Below, in pieces: positions 9,111 to 18,099 of a stretch of 64,000 nucleotides of DNA (the first letter of the stretch is position 1; every line of letters begins with the position of its first letter). Below the pieces are notes generated by a model that did no database searches, was not told where the DNA came from, and worked only from the letters and a program-made list of their open reading frames with translations. This DNA comes from Streptomyces coffeae (lineage in GTDB: Bacteria > Actinomycetota > Actinomycetes > Streptomycetales > Streptomycetaceae), in contig NZ_JAERRF010000004.1 in assembly GCF_016741875.1 (NCBI RefSeq), positions 124,001 through 188,000 on the forward strand, given 5' to 3'. Made by a program: the position numbers and the translations under genes.

Positions 9111-9971
9111 TCAGGACGAGGTGACCGTCGCCTTGTTGATCTTCACGGTGGCGTTCGGGGCGGTGTTCCCCATCTGGTCCGGCGGGGCGGCACCCGCCTT
9201 GCTGATCTTCTTCAGGACCTTCATCCCGTCCTTGCTGACCGTGCCGAAGGGGGTGTAGTCCGGCGGCAGCTGGCTGTCCTGGTAGACGAGGAAGAACTGG
9301 CTGCCGCCGCTGTCCCGGCCCTGCTTGGTCTGGGCGTTGTACTGGTTGGCCATCGCGACCGTGCCCGCCGGGTAGACGCTCCCCTTGAGCGAGGGGTCCT
9401 TCAGGTTCTCGTCCGGGATGGTGTAGCCCGGGTCGCCGCCGCCGGTGCCCTGCGGATCGCCGCACTGGAGCACATAGATGTTCTGGTTGGTCAGCCGGTG
9501 ACACTTCGTGTGGTCGAAGTAGCCCTTCTTCGCCAGGAAGTTGAAGGAGTTGACCGTGTGCGGCGCCTTGTCCGCCTTCAGGTCGATGGGGATGTCCCCA
9601 CAGGTCGTCTCCAGCTTCATGGTGTACGAGGCCGCCTTGTCGATGGTGACCTCGGGCTCCTTCTTCCAGGTCATCTTCTTCGGCTTCTCGCCCTTGACCT
9701 TCTTCGCCTCCGCGGCGCAGGGGTCCGGCGCCTTCTTCGTCGGCCCTGGCGTGGGCGGCGTCGCGGCGGAGTCGTCCTTCTTGTCGTCGCCGCCCCCGGA
9801 CAGCGCGCCCACGGTCGCCACCGCACCGCCCGCCGCCAGCACCACGGCCAGCGTCGAGGCGATCACCGTGTTGCGGCGGCGCGCCTTGTCCCGGGCCTGC
9901 TGGCGCCGGGCCTGCTGCCGAAGGTACTTCTCCCGGGCGAGTTGCCGCCGCCGCTGCTCGTTACTGACCAC
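9111..9971 (-). CDS. Membrane-anchored cyclophilin-type peptidyl-prolyl isomerase
   Basis: 286 aa, GTG start at 9971. A very basic N-terminus (RRRQLAREKYLRQQARRQQ) precedes one membrane helix (about 36-58), so the catalytic part should face outside. A Lys/Pro/Asp-rich linker follows, then the cyclophilin domain from about 115. Motifs: the KCHRLTNQN strand holding the catalytic Arg, QCGDPQGTGGGDPGYTIPDE, and SGGSQFFLVYQDS..YTPFGTV. It would catalyse proline cis/trans isomerisation of exported proteins. Four Cys are present (about residues 84, 119, 157, 169). No lipobox is seen, so it is a single-pass anchor and not a lipoprotein. Confidence 0.88.
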   Translation of the reverse strand: MVSNEQRRRQLAREKYLRQQARRQQARDKARRRNTVIASTLAVVLAAGGAVATVGALSGGGDDKKDDSAATPPTPGPTKKAPDPCAAEAKKVKGEKPKKMTWKKEPEVTIDKAASYTMKLETTCGDIPIDLKADKAPHTVNSFNFLAKKGYFDHTKCHRLTNQNIYVLQCGDPQGTGGGDPGYTIPDENLKDPSLKGSVYPAGTVAMANQYNAQTKQGRDSGGSQFFLVYQDSQLPPDYTPFGTVSKDGMKVLKKISKAGAAPPDQMGNTAPNATVKINKATVTSS

Positions 9972-10115
9972 CGGGTCGTCTCCTCATGGCGTATGCCGTC
10001 GGTCTCATGACTGATCGCTCGGCCGTACCGTATACGGGTTAGCTGTGCCGGGGCCGCCGCCGGTAGGCTCTGGAGCTGCCGACATTCTTCTGCCGGACGA
10101 CTCTTAAGGACGATC

Positions 10116-10832
10116 GTGCTCATTGCCGGGTTCCCCGCCGGGGCCTGGGGGACCAACTGCTACCTGGTCGCCCCCGCCGCCGGCGAGGAGTGCGTGATCA
10201 TCGACCCGGGCCATCAGGCGGCCCAAGGAGTCGAGGAGGCGGTCGCCAAGCATCGGCTCAAGCCCGTCGCCGTCGTCCTCACCCACGGCCACCTCGACCA
10301 CGTCGCCTCGGTGGTCCCGGTCTGCGGCGCCCATGACGTACCGGCCTGGATCCACCCGGCGGACCGCTTCATGATGAGCGACCCCGAGAAGGCCCTCGGC
10401 CGCTCCATCGGACTGCCGCTGCTGGGCGAGCTGACCGTGGGCGAACCGGACGACGTCAAGGAACTGGCCGACGGCGCCGAGCTGAAGCTGGCCGGACTGG
10501 AGCTGACCGTCGCGCATGCGCCGGGCCATACCAAGGGGTCGGTGACCTTCCGGATGCCCGAGCAGGCGGACATCCCGTCCGTCTTCTTCTCGGGCGACCT
10601 GCTGTTCGCCGGCTCCATCGGACGCACCGATCTGCCCGGCGGCGACCACGCCGAGATCCTCGAGTCGCTGGCCCGTGTGGTCCTGCCGCTCGACGACTCG
10701 ACCGTGGTGCTGTCCGGCCACGGCCCCCAGACCAGCATCGGCCGCGAGCGCGCCACCAACCCCTTTCTGCGGGAGGTGGCCGCCGGCCTCGGAGGCGGCA
10801 CCCAGGAGCCGGCTCCGCGACGAGGAATGTGA
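10116..10832 (+). CDS. MBL-fold metallohydrolase, glyoxalase II-like
   Basis: 238 aa, GTG 10116 after TAAGGA. Metallo-beta-lactamase fold: [11 protein letters not shown] gives the HxHxDH metal motif (His57, His59, Asp61, His62), with further ligands in HAPGHTKGS (His about 135), FFSGDLLF (Asp about 155) and [11 protein letters not shown]. The tail NPFLREV is typical of the glyoxalase-II-like subgroup, whose substrate is usually a thioester such as an acyl conjugate of a low-molecular-weight thiol; the real substrate is not known here. hisS starts 13 bp downstream, so the pair is probably co-transcribed. Confidence 0.9.
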   Translation: MLIAGFPAGAWGTNCYLVAPAAGEECVIIDPGHQAAQGVEEAVAKHRLKPVAVVLTHGHLDHVASVVPVCGAHDVPAWIHPADRFMMSDPEKALGRSIGLPLLGELTVGEPDDVKELADGAELKLAGLELTVAHAPGHTKGSVTFRMPEQADIPSVFFSGDLLFAGSIGRTDLPGGDHAEILESLARVVLPLDDSTVVLSGHGPQTSIGRERATNPFLREVAAGLGGGTQEPAPRRGM

Positions 10833-10845
10833 CGAGAGACGTACC

Positions 10846-12108
10846 GTGAGCACCTTCAAGGCCCCTCGGGGCACGTATGACCTGATTCCGCCGGTCTCCG
10901 CGACCTATCTCGCGGTTCGCGAGGCCATCGCGGCTCCGCTGCGGCGGTCCGGCTACGGCTATGTCGAGACCCCCGGTTTCGAGAACGTGGAGCTCTTCGC
11001 GCGCGGTGTCGGAGAGTCCACCGACATCGTGACCAAGGAGATGTACACCCTCACCACCAAGGGCGGCGACCAGCTCGCGCTGCGCCCCGAGGGCACCGCC
11101 TCGGTACTGCGCGCCGCCCTGGAGGCCAATCTGCACAAGGCCGGATCCCTGCCGGTCAAGCTCTGGTACTCGGGCTCGTACTACCGCTACGAGCGCCCGC
11201 AGAAGGGCCGTTACCGCCACTTCTCCCAGGTCGGCGCCGAGGCGATCGGCGCCGAGGACCCGGCGCTCGACGCCGAGCTGATCCTGCTGGCCCACGACGC
11301 CTACCGCTCGCTGGGACTGCGCAACTTCCGCATCCTGCTGAACTCGCTGGGCGACTCCGAGTGCCGCCCCGTCTACCGGGCCGCCCTCCAGGAGTTTCTG
11401 CGTGGCCTGGACCTCGACGAGGACACCCGCAGCCGGATCGAGATCAACCCGCTGCGGGTGCTGGACGACAAGCGCGACGCCGTCCAGAAGCAGCTGACCG
11501 GCGTCCCCCTGCTGCGCGACCACCTGTGCGACGCGTGCCGCGCCTACCACGCCGAGGTGCGCGAGCTGATCAGTGCGCAGGGCGTGACCTTCGAGGACGA
11601 CCCCAAGCTGGTCCGTGGTCTGGACTACTACACCCGCACCACCTTCGAGTTCGTCCACGACGGCCTCGGCTCGCAGTCCGCGGTCGGCGGCGGCGGCCGC
11701 TACGACGGCCTCTCCGAGATGATCGGCGGCCCCGCGCTGCCCTCGGTCGGCTGGGCGCTCGGCGTGGACCGCACGGTGCTGGCCCTGGAGGCCGAGGGCA
11801 TCGCACTGGATCTGCCCGAGGCCACCAGCGTCTTCGCGGTGCCGCTCGGCGAGGAGGCCCGGAAGATCCTCTTCGGTGTGGTGGCCGAGCTCCGCGCGGC
11901 GGGCATCGCCACGGACTTCGCCTATGGCGGCAAGGGTCTCAAGGCCGCCATGAAGGCCGCCAACCGCAGCGGCGCCCGCTACGCGATCGTCGCCGGTGAG
12001 CGCGACTTCGCCGAGGGCGTGGTCCAGCTCAAGGACATGGAGTCCGGCGAGCAGACCCCGGTCCCCCTCGACAAGGTCGTCCCCACCCTCCGCACCAAAC
12101 TCGCGTGA
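10846..12108 (+). CDS. hisS: Histidyl-tRNA synthetase
   Basis: 420 aa from GTG 10846 ([16 protein letters not shown]); the frame extends upstream but that part is not HisS-like. Class II synthetase charging tRNA-His. Motif 2 is visible in [20 protein letters not shown], the histidine-specific loops as [15 protein letters not shown] and GGGGRYDGL, and motif 3 as [12 protein letters not shown]. The C-terminal anticodon-binding domain covers about 325-420. Length and order are standard. Confidence 0.97.
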   Translation: MSTFKAPRGTYDLIPPVSATYLAVREAIAAPLRRSGYGYVETPGFENVELFARGVGESTDIVTKEMYTLTTKGGDQLALRPEGTASVLRAALEANLHKAGSLPVKLWYSGSYYRYERPQKGRYRHFSQVGAEAIGAEDPALDAELILLAHDAYRSLGLRNFRILLNSLGDSECRPVYRAALQEFLRGLDLDEDTRSRIEINPLRVLDDKRDAVQKQLTGVPLLRDHLCDACRAYHAEVRELISAQGVTFEDDPKLVRGLDYYTRTTFEFVHDGLGSQSAVGGGGRYDGLSEMIGGPALPSVGWALGVDRTVLALEAEGIALDLPEATSVFAVPLGEEARKILFGVVAELRAAGIATDFAYGGKGLKAAMKAANRSGARYAIVAGERDFAEGVVQLKDMESGEQTPVPLDKVVPTLRTKLA

Positions 12109-12118
12109 CCGCTGACCG

Positions 12119-12151
12119 TGCCCCGTCACCCATGGTGCGTGTGACGGGGCA
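12119..12151. terminator. Bidirectional terminator between hisS and the response regulator
   Basis: TGCCCCGTCAC (12119-12129) and GTGACGGGGCA (12141-12151) form a perfect 11-bp stem with an 11-nt loop between converging genes. Confidence 0.75.
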
Positions 12152-12157
12152 TGGTGC

Positions 12158-12778
12158 TCACAGCAGCCCCAGCCGCATCGCGCTGGTGACCGCGGCCGTA
12201 CGGTCGTCCACGCCGAGCTTGGTGAAGGACCGCAGAAGATGCGTCTTCACCGTGGACTCGCCGATGTACAGCCGACGGCCGATCTCCGCGTTGGTACAGC
12301 CCTCGGCGACCAGCCGCAGCACGGCCGTCTCGCGCTCCGACAGCCGGGGCCGCTCGGGCCGGTCCCGGAGCCGGTCCACCAGCCGGGCGGCGACGGACGG
12401 GGCCAGCACCGTCTCCCCACGGGCGGCCGAGCGGATCGCCTCGGCCAGTTCGGCACGGGGCATGTCCTTGAGCAGATAGCCCGCCGCCCCGGCCTCCACC
12501 GCGCGCAGGATGTCGCCGTCCGTCTCGTACGTGGTCAGGACGATCACCCGGCAGGGCAGTCCGGCCGCGGTCATCCGGGCGATCGAGTCCACCCCGTCGC
12601 CGTCCGGCATCCGCAGGTCCATCAGCACCACATCGGGCAGCAGCGAGGCGCTGAGCGCCTCCGCGCGCGGCCCGCTGGCCGCCTCGCCCACGACCTCCAG
12701 ACCGGGTTCGGCGCTGAGCATCCCGCGCAGCCCCTCCCGCACCACCGGGTGGTCGTCCGCGATCAGTATCCGGATCAC
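12158..12778 (-). CDS. NarL/LuxR-type response regulator
   Basis: 206 aa, GTG start at 12778 overlapping the kinase stop (GTGA). The receiver domain begins VIRILIADDHPVVREGL; the acidic pocket is Asp8/Asp9, Asp54 (VLMDLRMPDGDG) is the phosphate acceptor, and Lys about 104 (GYLLKDMP) completes the switch. The C-terminal LuxR HTH covers about 140-206 (LSERETAVLRLVAEGCTNAEIG). It is the output partner of the adjacent histidine kinase and most likely controls the ABC genes of the same operon. The longer frame read upstream is an artefact of high GC. Confidence 0.95.
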   Translation of the reverse strand: MIRILIADDHPVVREGLRGMLSAEPGLEVVGEAASGPRAEALSASLLPDVVLMDLRMPDGDGVDSIARMTAAGLPCRVIVLTTYETDGDILRAVEAGAAGYLLKDMPRAELAEAIRSAARGETVLAPSVAARLVDRLRDRPERPRLSERETAVLRLVAEGCTNAEIGRRLYIGESTVKTHLLRSFTKLGVDDRTAAVTSAMRLGLL

Positions 12779-14004
12779 CGTCTGCTTCCCTTCCGTACCG
12801 GCGCCGGTGCGGGCGCCCGCACCGGCAGTTCGACCGCCACCGTCGTGCCCTCGCCCGGCACGCCCCGCACCTCGGCCGTGCCGCCCGCCTCCCGGGCGCG
12901 GGCGCGCAGTCCCGCGAGGCCGTATCCGCCGTGCGGGACCGCCGGGTCGAAGCCGCGCCCGGTGTCCCGGATCCGCACCCGCAGCACCTCCTCGCCGTAG
13001 TCCAGCTCCAGCGCGACCGTGGCGCGGGGACCGGCGTGCCGACGGACGTTGGCCAGCGCCTCCTGGCAGGAGCGCAGCGCCACCACCTCCACCCCGGCGG
13101 ACAGCGGACGGACCGACCCCGACACCTCGACGCGGGCGGGGGCGCCCGTCTCCTCCTCGTGCCGCGCGGCCAGCCGCCGCACCGCGTCGGGCAGCGAGCT
13201 GCCGTCCAGTCCGGCCGGGCCCGCCCCGGCGACCAGGGCGCGCGCCTCGGCCAGGTTCTCGCGCGCGGTACGGGCCATCAGATCCAGATGACGGCGGGCC
13301 AGTGGCACATCGCGCTCGACCTCCGACTCCACGGCCTGAACCAGCATCAGCAGACTGGTGAAGCCCTGGGCGAGGGTGTCGTGGATCTCCCGGGACAGCC
13401 GCTCCCGCTCCGCGAGGGCGCCGTGCGCCGCGGACAGCCGCGCCACCTCCTCCCGGCTCGCCTCCAGCTCGGCGATGAGCGCGGCACGTTCCCTGCTCTG
13501 GTCGAGGACCATGATGATCCAGCTGCCGAGGACCGCCGAGAACGCCAGGGTGACCACGGCGAACAGCGAGTTGAGGAACAGCTCGTGCGCATCGGGTCGG
13601 CGCACCAGCGCCCAGGCCGCCACCGGCAGGACGTTGAGGGAGGCCACGGCGGTCAGCGCCCAGCGCAGCCGCAGCAGGATGAAGCACTGCGGCGCCAGCG
13701 CGAACAGGGCGATCCGGGTCTCTCCGACGAACGCCGAGGGCAGCAGGAAGAACACGGCGAGCCCCACGAGATAGAGGATCCCGCGGCGCTGGTCCTCCTC
13801 CGCGTCCAGCAGAACCCGCCGGCCGACCAGCACGTACCAGGGCGCGCCCGCGGCGAAGAGCGCCGCCGCGGCCGCGCGGGCGCCGGGACCCGGATCGGAC
13901 CCGAACACGATGAACAGCAGGGTCGCCACGTACACGATCGCGTAATAGGCGTCCCAGCGATGCTGGACGCGGGAGTACACATCGGGGGCGCGGGGACCGG
14001 TCAT
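12775..14004 (-). CDS. Sensor histidine kinase (HisKA_3 type)
   Basis: 409 aa, ATG at 14004 overlapping the permease stop (ATGA). About five membrane helices lie within residues 18-168, with short loops and no large outer sensor domain, so the signal is probably sensed within the membrane. After a coiled-coil linker, the dimerisation/phospho-acceptor helix reads REIHDTLAQGF (His208), the NarX/DesK class. The ATPase part has an N-box-like EALANVRRHAG, then DTGRGFDP and GYGLAGLRARA. It partners the response regulator downstream. The arrangement resembles drug- or cell-envelope-stress efflux modules. Confidence 0.93.
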   Translation of the reverse strand: MTGPRAPDVYSRVQHRWDAYYAIVYVATLLFIVFGSDPGPGARAAAAALFAAGAPWYVLVGRRVLLDAEEDQRRGILYLVGLAVFFLLPSAFVGETRIALFALAPQCFILLRLRWALTAVASLNVLPVAAWALVRRPDAHELFLNSLFAVVTLAFSAVLGSWIIMVLDQSRERAALIAELEASREEVARLSAAHGALAERERLSREIHDTLAQGFTSLLMLVQAVESEVERDVPLARRHLDLMARTARENLAEARALVAGAGPAGLDGSSLPDAVRRLAARHEEETGAPARVEVSGSVRPLSAGVEVVALRSCQEALANVRRHAGPRATVALELDYGEEVLRVRIRDTGRGFDPAVPHGGYGLAGLRARAREAGGTAEVRGVPGEGTTVAVELPVRAPAPAPVRKGSRR

Positions 14005-14840
14005 CCGTCGCGGCGGCTCTTCCAGCGGAACGTGAGCAGGCACAGCACCAATCCTCCGACGCACCAGGCGCCCAGCACCAGCGCGATCCGCCCGTACTCC
14101 CAGGAGCCCGTCTGCTCCAGCACCGCGGCCGATTCGGGCAGGAAGACCCCGCGGAACCCCTGGCACATCCACTTCAGCGGGAAGAGGGCGCCCACATTGA
14201 GCATCCAGTCCGGCAGGGTGTCGAAGGAGATGTAGACACCGGAGATGAACTGGAGTACCAGGAACGGCAGGACGACCACCGAGGTGGCGCTCTTGCCCGA
14301 GCGCGGCACACTGCTGACGGCGATGCCCAGCAGCGCACAGCCGGTCAGCCCGAGGGCGAAGACCCAGCCGAACGTCAGCCATTTCTCCGCGCTCGTGGGC
14401 AGATCCAGATCGAACAGGGTCGCCCCGACGAGCAGCAGCAGGCCGGTCTCCACGATCCCGGTGACCAGCACCAGCCACAGCTTGCCGAGGAAGTACGCGG
14501 CCGGGGGCATCGGGGTGCCGCGCAAGCGCCGCAGCACCTTCTCGTCGCGTTCGACCGCGATGGAGACGCCCAGCGACTGGAAGCTCGTCGACATCACGCC
14601 CGCGGCGATCATGGCCGCCACATAGAGCTGTGAGGCGGTGACGCCCGCGCCCTTCACATCGTCGCTGAAGATCGAGGCGAACAGGGCCAGGATGACGACG
14701 GGAAAGGCGAAGGTGAAGACCACCTGTTCGCGCTGGCGGAAGAACTGCCGCAGCTCGATGGCGCCGCGGTGCAGTCCGACGCTCCAGGCGCCGGGCAGCG
14801 GGCGGGACGCGGCGGTGCCGCGGGTACGGAGCGTGGTCAT
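14001..14840 (-). CDS. ABC-2 type transporter permease
   Basis: 279 aa, ATG at 14840 overlapping the ATPase stop. ABC-2 membrane protein with six predicted helices: one after QREQVVFTFAFPVVILALF, four in the middle, the last at LGAWCVGGLVLCLL. The family hallmark before the last loop is PLKWMCQGFRGVF. It forms the transmembrane path of a multidrug or polyketide efflux pump with the ATPase encoded just upstream; the substrate cannot be read from sequence. Confidence 0.93.
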   Translation of the reverse strand: MTTLRTRGTAASRPLPGAWSVGLHRGAIELRQFFRQREQVVFTFAFPVVILALFASIFSDDVKGAGVTASQLYVAAMIAAGVMSTSFQSLGVSIAVERDEKVLRRLRGTPMPPAAYFLGKLWLVLVTGIVETGLLLLVGATLFDLDLPTSAEKWLTFGWVFALGLTGCALLGIAVSSVPRSGKSATSVVVLPFLVLQFISGVYISFDTLPDWMLNVGALFPLKWMCQGFRGVFLPESAAVLEQTGSWEYGRIALVLGAWCVGGLVLCLLTFRWKSRRDG

Positions 14841-15715
14841 CGCGCGTTCTCCTCGTCCGCCGCCGTGCCGCCGAACTGGCCGCTGAGCCGCAGATAGACG
14901 TCCTCCAGGGTGGGGCGGGCGATCCGCAGCCCCGGTATCTCGCCGTCGAAGCGGCGCATCAGCGCGGCGACGGTACGGGTCGGGGTGGCGGTCTCCTCGC
15001 TGCATGGCCCGGTCCCGGGATCGGTCCAGTGGACCGTCGCCAACGATCCGTACCGGTCGCGGAGTTCGGCGGGGGTGCCCTCGGCGGCCACCCGGCCCGC
15101 GGCGATGACCGCGAGGCGGTCCGCCAGCTCCTCCGCCTCCTCCAGATAGTGCGTGGTCAGCACGATCGTGGTGCCCTCTGCGGCCAACTTCCGGATGAGC
15201 TCCCAGAACTGACGCCGCGCCACCGGGTCGAAACCGGTCGTCGGCTCGTCCAGGAGCAGCAGCTCCGGATCGCCGATCACCCCGAGGGCCACATCCAGCC
15301 GCCGCCGCTGGCCGCCCGACAGCGCCTTGACCCGGCTGCGTACCTTGGCCTCCAGCCCGACCAGCGCGATGACCTCGTCGGGGTCGCGTGGCCGGGGGTA
15401 GTAACGGGCGAAATGGTGCACCGTCTCCTCCACCGTCAACTCGGCGGGGGCCGATTCATCCTGCCAAACAATGCCGATCCGGGAACGCCAGTCCCGTCCC
15501 GCAGAGCCGGGGTCCTGGCCCAGCACGTTGACGTCTCCCGTATCCCGGTCCCGATGGCCCTGGAGGATCTCCACCGTCGTGCTCTTGCCCGCCCCGTTGG
15601 GACCCAGGATCCCGAACACCTCGCCCTGCTGGATGTCCAGGTCAACGCCGTCCAGCGCGGTGATCGCGCCGTATCTCTTGCGGAGTCCGCGGACCCGTAC
15701 CGCTTGATGTGTCAT
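14837..15715 (-). CDS. ABC transporter ATP-binding protein (drug-export class)
   Basis: 292 aa, ATG at 15715; an in-frame GTG at 15721 is a possible alternative and neither has a strong SD. Walker A GPNGAGKST (38-46), Q-loop in GIVWQDES, signature LSGGQ at about 134, Walker B ELLLLDEPTTGFDP, switch His in LTTHYLEEAEEL. The DrrA/CcmA type. The last 60 residues carry the RPTLEDVYLRLSG motif usual for antibiotic-export ATPases. It is the first gene of a minus-strand operon (ATPase, permease, kinase, regulator). Confidence 0.95.
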   Translation of the reverse strand: MTHQAVRVRGLRKRYGAITALDGVDLDIQQGEVFGILGPNGAGKSTTVEILQGHRDRDTGDVNVLGQDPGSAGRDWRSRIGIVWQDESAPAELTVEETVHHFARYYPRPRDPDEVIALVGLEAKVRSRVKALSGGQRRRLDVALGVIGDPELLLLDEPTTGFDPVARRQFWELIRKLAAEGTTIVLTTHYLEEAEELADRLAVIAAGRVAAEGTPAELRDRYGSLATVHWTDPGTGPCSEETATPTRTVAALMRRFDGEIPGLRIARPTLEDVYLRLSGQFGGTAADEENAR

Positions 15716-15907
15716 GGTCACGAGACTGGTGCCCCGGGCGGCTTCCCGGGACGACCGGGCGGCCGACCTTATGTCCGTCGAACGGGGGACACGCGATGAT
15801 GGCCGAGCTGTGGTAACCGGGCCGTACGGCGATGCCCGGTGCGGCACAATGGCCGTGCCCGACGGGGCTGGACACTCTGGACTCTGTGGAGAGCGACGGA
15901 CGGGGAT

Positions 15908-16564
15908 ATGGCGACGACAGTGATGGACGACGTGGAGTCCGGCGAGGCACGGAAGAGCGTGCGGACCGGGACGGGAGGCGGTCGCGCCTTCTCCCTGCTG
16001 CTCGTGATCACCGGAGCGCTGGGGCTGCTCGCCGCCTGGGTCATCACGATCGACAAGAACAAGATCCTCGAGGCCAAGGCCGAGGGGAAGACCTTCACCC
16101 CCGGTTGCAGCCTCAATCCCATCGTCTCCTGCGGCAACATCATGGAGAGCGACCAGGCCCAGGCCTTCGGCTTCCCGAACCCGATGCTGGGGCTCGTCGC
16201 CTACGGGATCGTCATCTGCGTGGGCATGTCCCTGCTGGCCGGGGCCCGCTTCCCGCGCTGGTACTGGCTCACCTTCAACGCGGGCACGCTGTTCGGCGTC
16301 GCGTTCTGCACCTGGCTCCAGTACCAGTCGCTGTACGTCATCGGCTCGCTGTGCCTGTGGTGCTGCCTGGCCTGGGTCGTCACCATCGTGATGTTCTGCT
16401 ACGTCACCGGCTACAACATCAAGCATGGCTACCTTCCGGCGCCCGAGGGGCTCAAGCGCGGACTGCTGGAGTTCCACTGGGTGGTGCCGGTGCTGTGGGT
16501 TGGGATCATCGGCATGATGGTCCTCACCCGCTGGTGGGACTTCTGGACCGGCGCCCAGGGCTGA
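15908..16564 (+). CDS. Vitamin K epoxide reductase (VKOR) family membrane protein
   Basis: 218 aa from ATG 15908; the frame opens further upstream at 15839, but the stretch before 15908 is not VKOR-like. VKOR homologues re-oxidise extracytoplasmic disulfide-bond enzymes using quinone. Five helices can be drawn. The CxxC active site is SLCLWCCLAW (about residue 157), and the loop pair is CSLNPIVSCGNIM (about 65-73), so all four redox cysteines are present. There is no fused thioredoxin domain, so a separate DsbA-like partner is expected elsewhere. The SD is weak (GGACGGGG close to the ATG). Confidence 0.88.
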   Translation: MATTVMDDVESGEARKSVRTGTGGGRAFSLLLVITGALGLLAAWVITIDKNKILEAKAEGKTFTPGCSLNPIVSCGNIMESDQAQAFGFPNPMLGLVAYGIVICVGMSLLAGARFPRWYWLTFNAGTLFGVAFCTWLQYQSLYVIGSLCLWCCLAWVVTIVMFCYVTGYNIKHGYLPAPEGLKRGLLEFHWVVPVLWVGIIGMMVLTRWWDFWTGAQG

Positions 16565-16598
16565 GGGTGCCGCTCGTTGAGCGGTACCGGGGTCCAGC

Positions 16599-16646
16599 GG
16601 CGAGTGAGCCGAAGGGGCTTTGGCGCCCCGGAGGCGAACCGAGCCC
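16599..16646 (+). repeat. Dispersed repeat, short copy (copy A)
   Basis: 48 bp between the VKOR stop and rarA. The first 20 bases (16599-16618) equal 60515-60534 of the longer element, and bases 16623-16646 match its right end (60615-60638). The middle 80 bp and the left inverted repeat are missing, so this looks like a deletion derivative. A small hairpin (CCGCTC, 16570-16575, and GAGCGG, 16579-16584) lies just upstream. Confidence 0.7.
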
Positions 16647-16679
16647 CCAGAAAGGGCAAGCCCTGTCAGTGGGGTGTCA

Positions 16680-16685
16680 TAGGCT
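16680..16685 (+). promoter_or_regulatory. -10 hexamer of a leaderless rarA promoter
   Basis: TAGGCT ends six bases before the GTG at 16692, and no SD is present. This is the leaderless pattern TANNNT-N6-start. No convincing -35 was found. Confidence 0.45.
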
Positions 16686-16691
16686 TCCCGC

Positions 16692-18065
16692 GTGGAGCCA
16701 GACCTGTTCACCGCCGCCGCTGAGGAACGCCAGGAGAAGGACCCCGCCGGCAGTCCGCTGGCGGTGCGCATGCGCCCGCGCACGCTGGACGAGGTCGTGG
16801 GGCAGCAGCATCTGCTGCGGCCCGGCTCTCCGCTGCGGAGGCTGGTCGGCGAGGGCAATGGGGGACCGGCCGGACCGTCGTCGGTGCTGCTGTGGGGGCC
16901 GCCGGGCATCGGCAAGACGACGCTGGCGTATGTGGTCAGCCAGGCCACCCAGAAGCGCTTTGTGGAGCTGTCGGCGATCACCGCGGGGGTCAAGGAGGTG
17001 CGGGCCGTCATCGACGGGGCGCGCCGTTCCTCCGGGGCGTACGGCCGGGAGACGGTGCTCTTCCTCGACGAGATCCACCGCTTCAGCAAGGCCCAGCAGG
17101 ACTCACTGCTGCCCGCCGTAGAGAACCGCTGGGTGACGCTGATCGCGGCCACCACCGAGAATCCGTACTTCTCGGTGATCTCCCCGCTGCTGTCCCGTTC
17201 GCTGCTGCTCACTCTCGAGCCGCTGACCGACGACGATCTGCGCGGGCTGGTGAGCCGGGCGCTGGCCGACGAGCGCGGGCTCGGCGGCGCGGTCACCCTG
17301 CCCGAGGAGGCCGAGGCGCATCTGCTGCGGATCGCGGGCGGTGACGCCCGGCGCGCGCTGACCGCGCTGGAGGCGGGGGCGGGCTCGGCGATAGCCAAGG
17401 GCGAGGCCGAGATCACGCTGACCACGCTGGAGGAGGCGGTCGACCGCGCCGCGGTGAAGTACGACCGCGCGGGCGATCAGCATTACGACGTGGCGAGCGC
17501 GCTCATCAAGTCCATCCGCGGCTCGGACGTGGACGCGGCGCTGCACTATCTGGCGCGGATGATCGAGGCGGGGGAGGACCCGCGGTTCATCGCCCGGCGG
17601 CTGATGATCTCGGCGAGCGAGGACATCGGTCTCGCCGATCCCACCGCACTGCCCACCGCGGTGGCCGCGGCGCAGGCGGTCGCGCTGATCGGGTTCCCCG
17701 AGGCCGCGCTCACCCTCAGCCACGCCACCATCGCGCTGGCCCTCGCGCCCAAGTCCAACGCGGCCACCACGGCGATCGGCGCGGCGCTGGCGGATGTGCG
17801 GGCGGGGCTGGCCGGGCCGGTGCCGCCGCATCTGCGCGACGGTCACTACAAGGGCGCCGAGAAGCTGGGGCACGCCCAGGGCTATCTCTATCCGCACGAC
17901 CTCCCGGGCGGGATCGCCGCGCAGCAGTACGCCCCCGACAAGATCCACGGCAAGCGGTACTACGAGCCGACGCGTTACGGGGCGGAGGCGCGTTATGCCG
18001 ATGTGGTCGAGCGCGTGCGCGCCCGGCTGCGCGGCGACGCGCCCCCCGCACCGGACGGGTCGTAG
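16692..18065 (+). CDS. rarA: RarA/MgsA replication-associated AAA+ ATPase
   Basis: 457 aa, GTG 16692. RarA (MgsA/WRNIP1 family) is a tetrameric clamp-loader-like ATPase that acts at stalled replication forks. Walker A GPPGIGKT (69-76), Walker B LFLDEIHR (122-130), sensor 1 in [11 protein letters not shown], arginine finger region LLSRSLLL. The C-terminal half has the family motifs [34 protein letters not shown] and [11 protein letters not shown]. Length is typical. It lies alone between VKOR and the convergent DUF2470 gene. Confidence 0.95.
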   Translation: MEPDLFTAAAEERQEKDPAGSPLAVRMRPRTLDEVVGQQHLLRPGSPLRRLVGEGNGGPAGPSSVLLWGPPGIGKTTLAYVVSQATQKRFVELSAITAGVKEVRAVIDGARRSSGAYGRETVLFLDEIHRFSKAQQDSLLPAVENRWVTLIAATTENPYFSVISPLLSRSLLLTLEPLTDDDLRGLVSRALADERGLGGAVTLPEEAEAHLLRIAGGDARRALTALEAGAGSAIAKGEAEITLTTLEEAVDRAAVKYDRAGDQHYDVASALIKSIRGSDVDAALHYLARMIEAGEDPRFIARRLMISASEDIGLADPTALPTAVAAAQAVALIGFPEAALTLSHATIALALAPKSNAATTAIGAALADVRAGLAGPVPPHLRDGHYKGAEKLGHAQGYLYPHDLPGGIAAQQYAPDKIHGKRYYEPTRYGAEARYADVVERVRARLRGDAPPAPDGS

Positions 18066-18099
18066 GCCCCGGGCGCTCCTCCCGTCAGGTTCATTCGGC

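Noticed and set aside
12158..15715. Self-resistance cassette of a natural-product cluster
   Set aside because: No biosynthetic genes lie nearby; both flanks are housekeeping genes.
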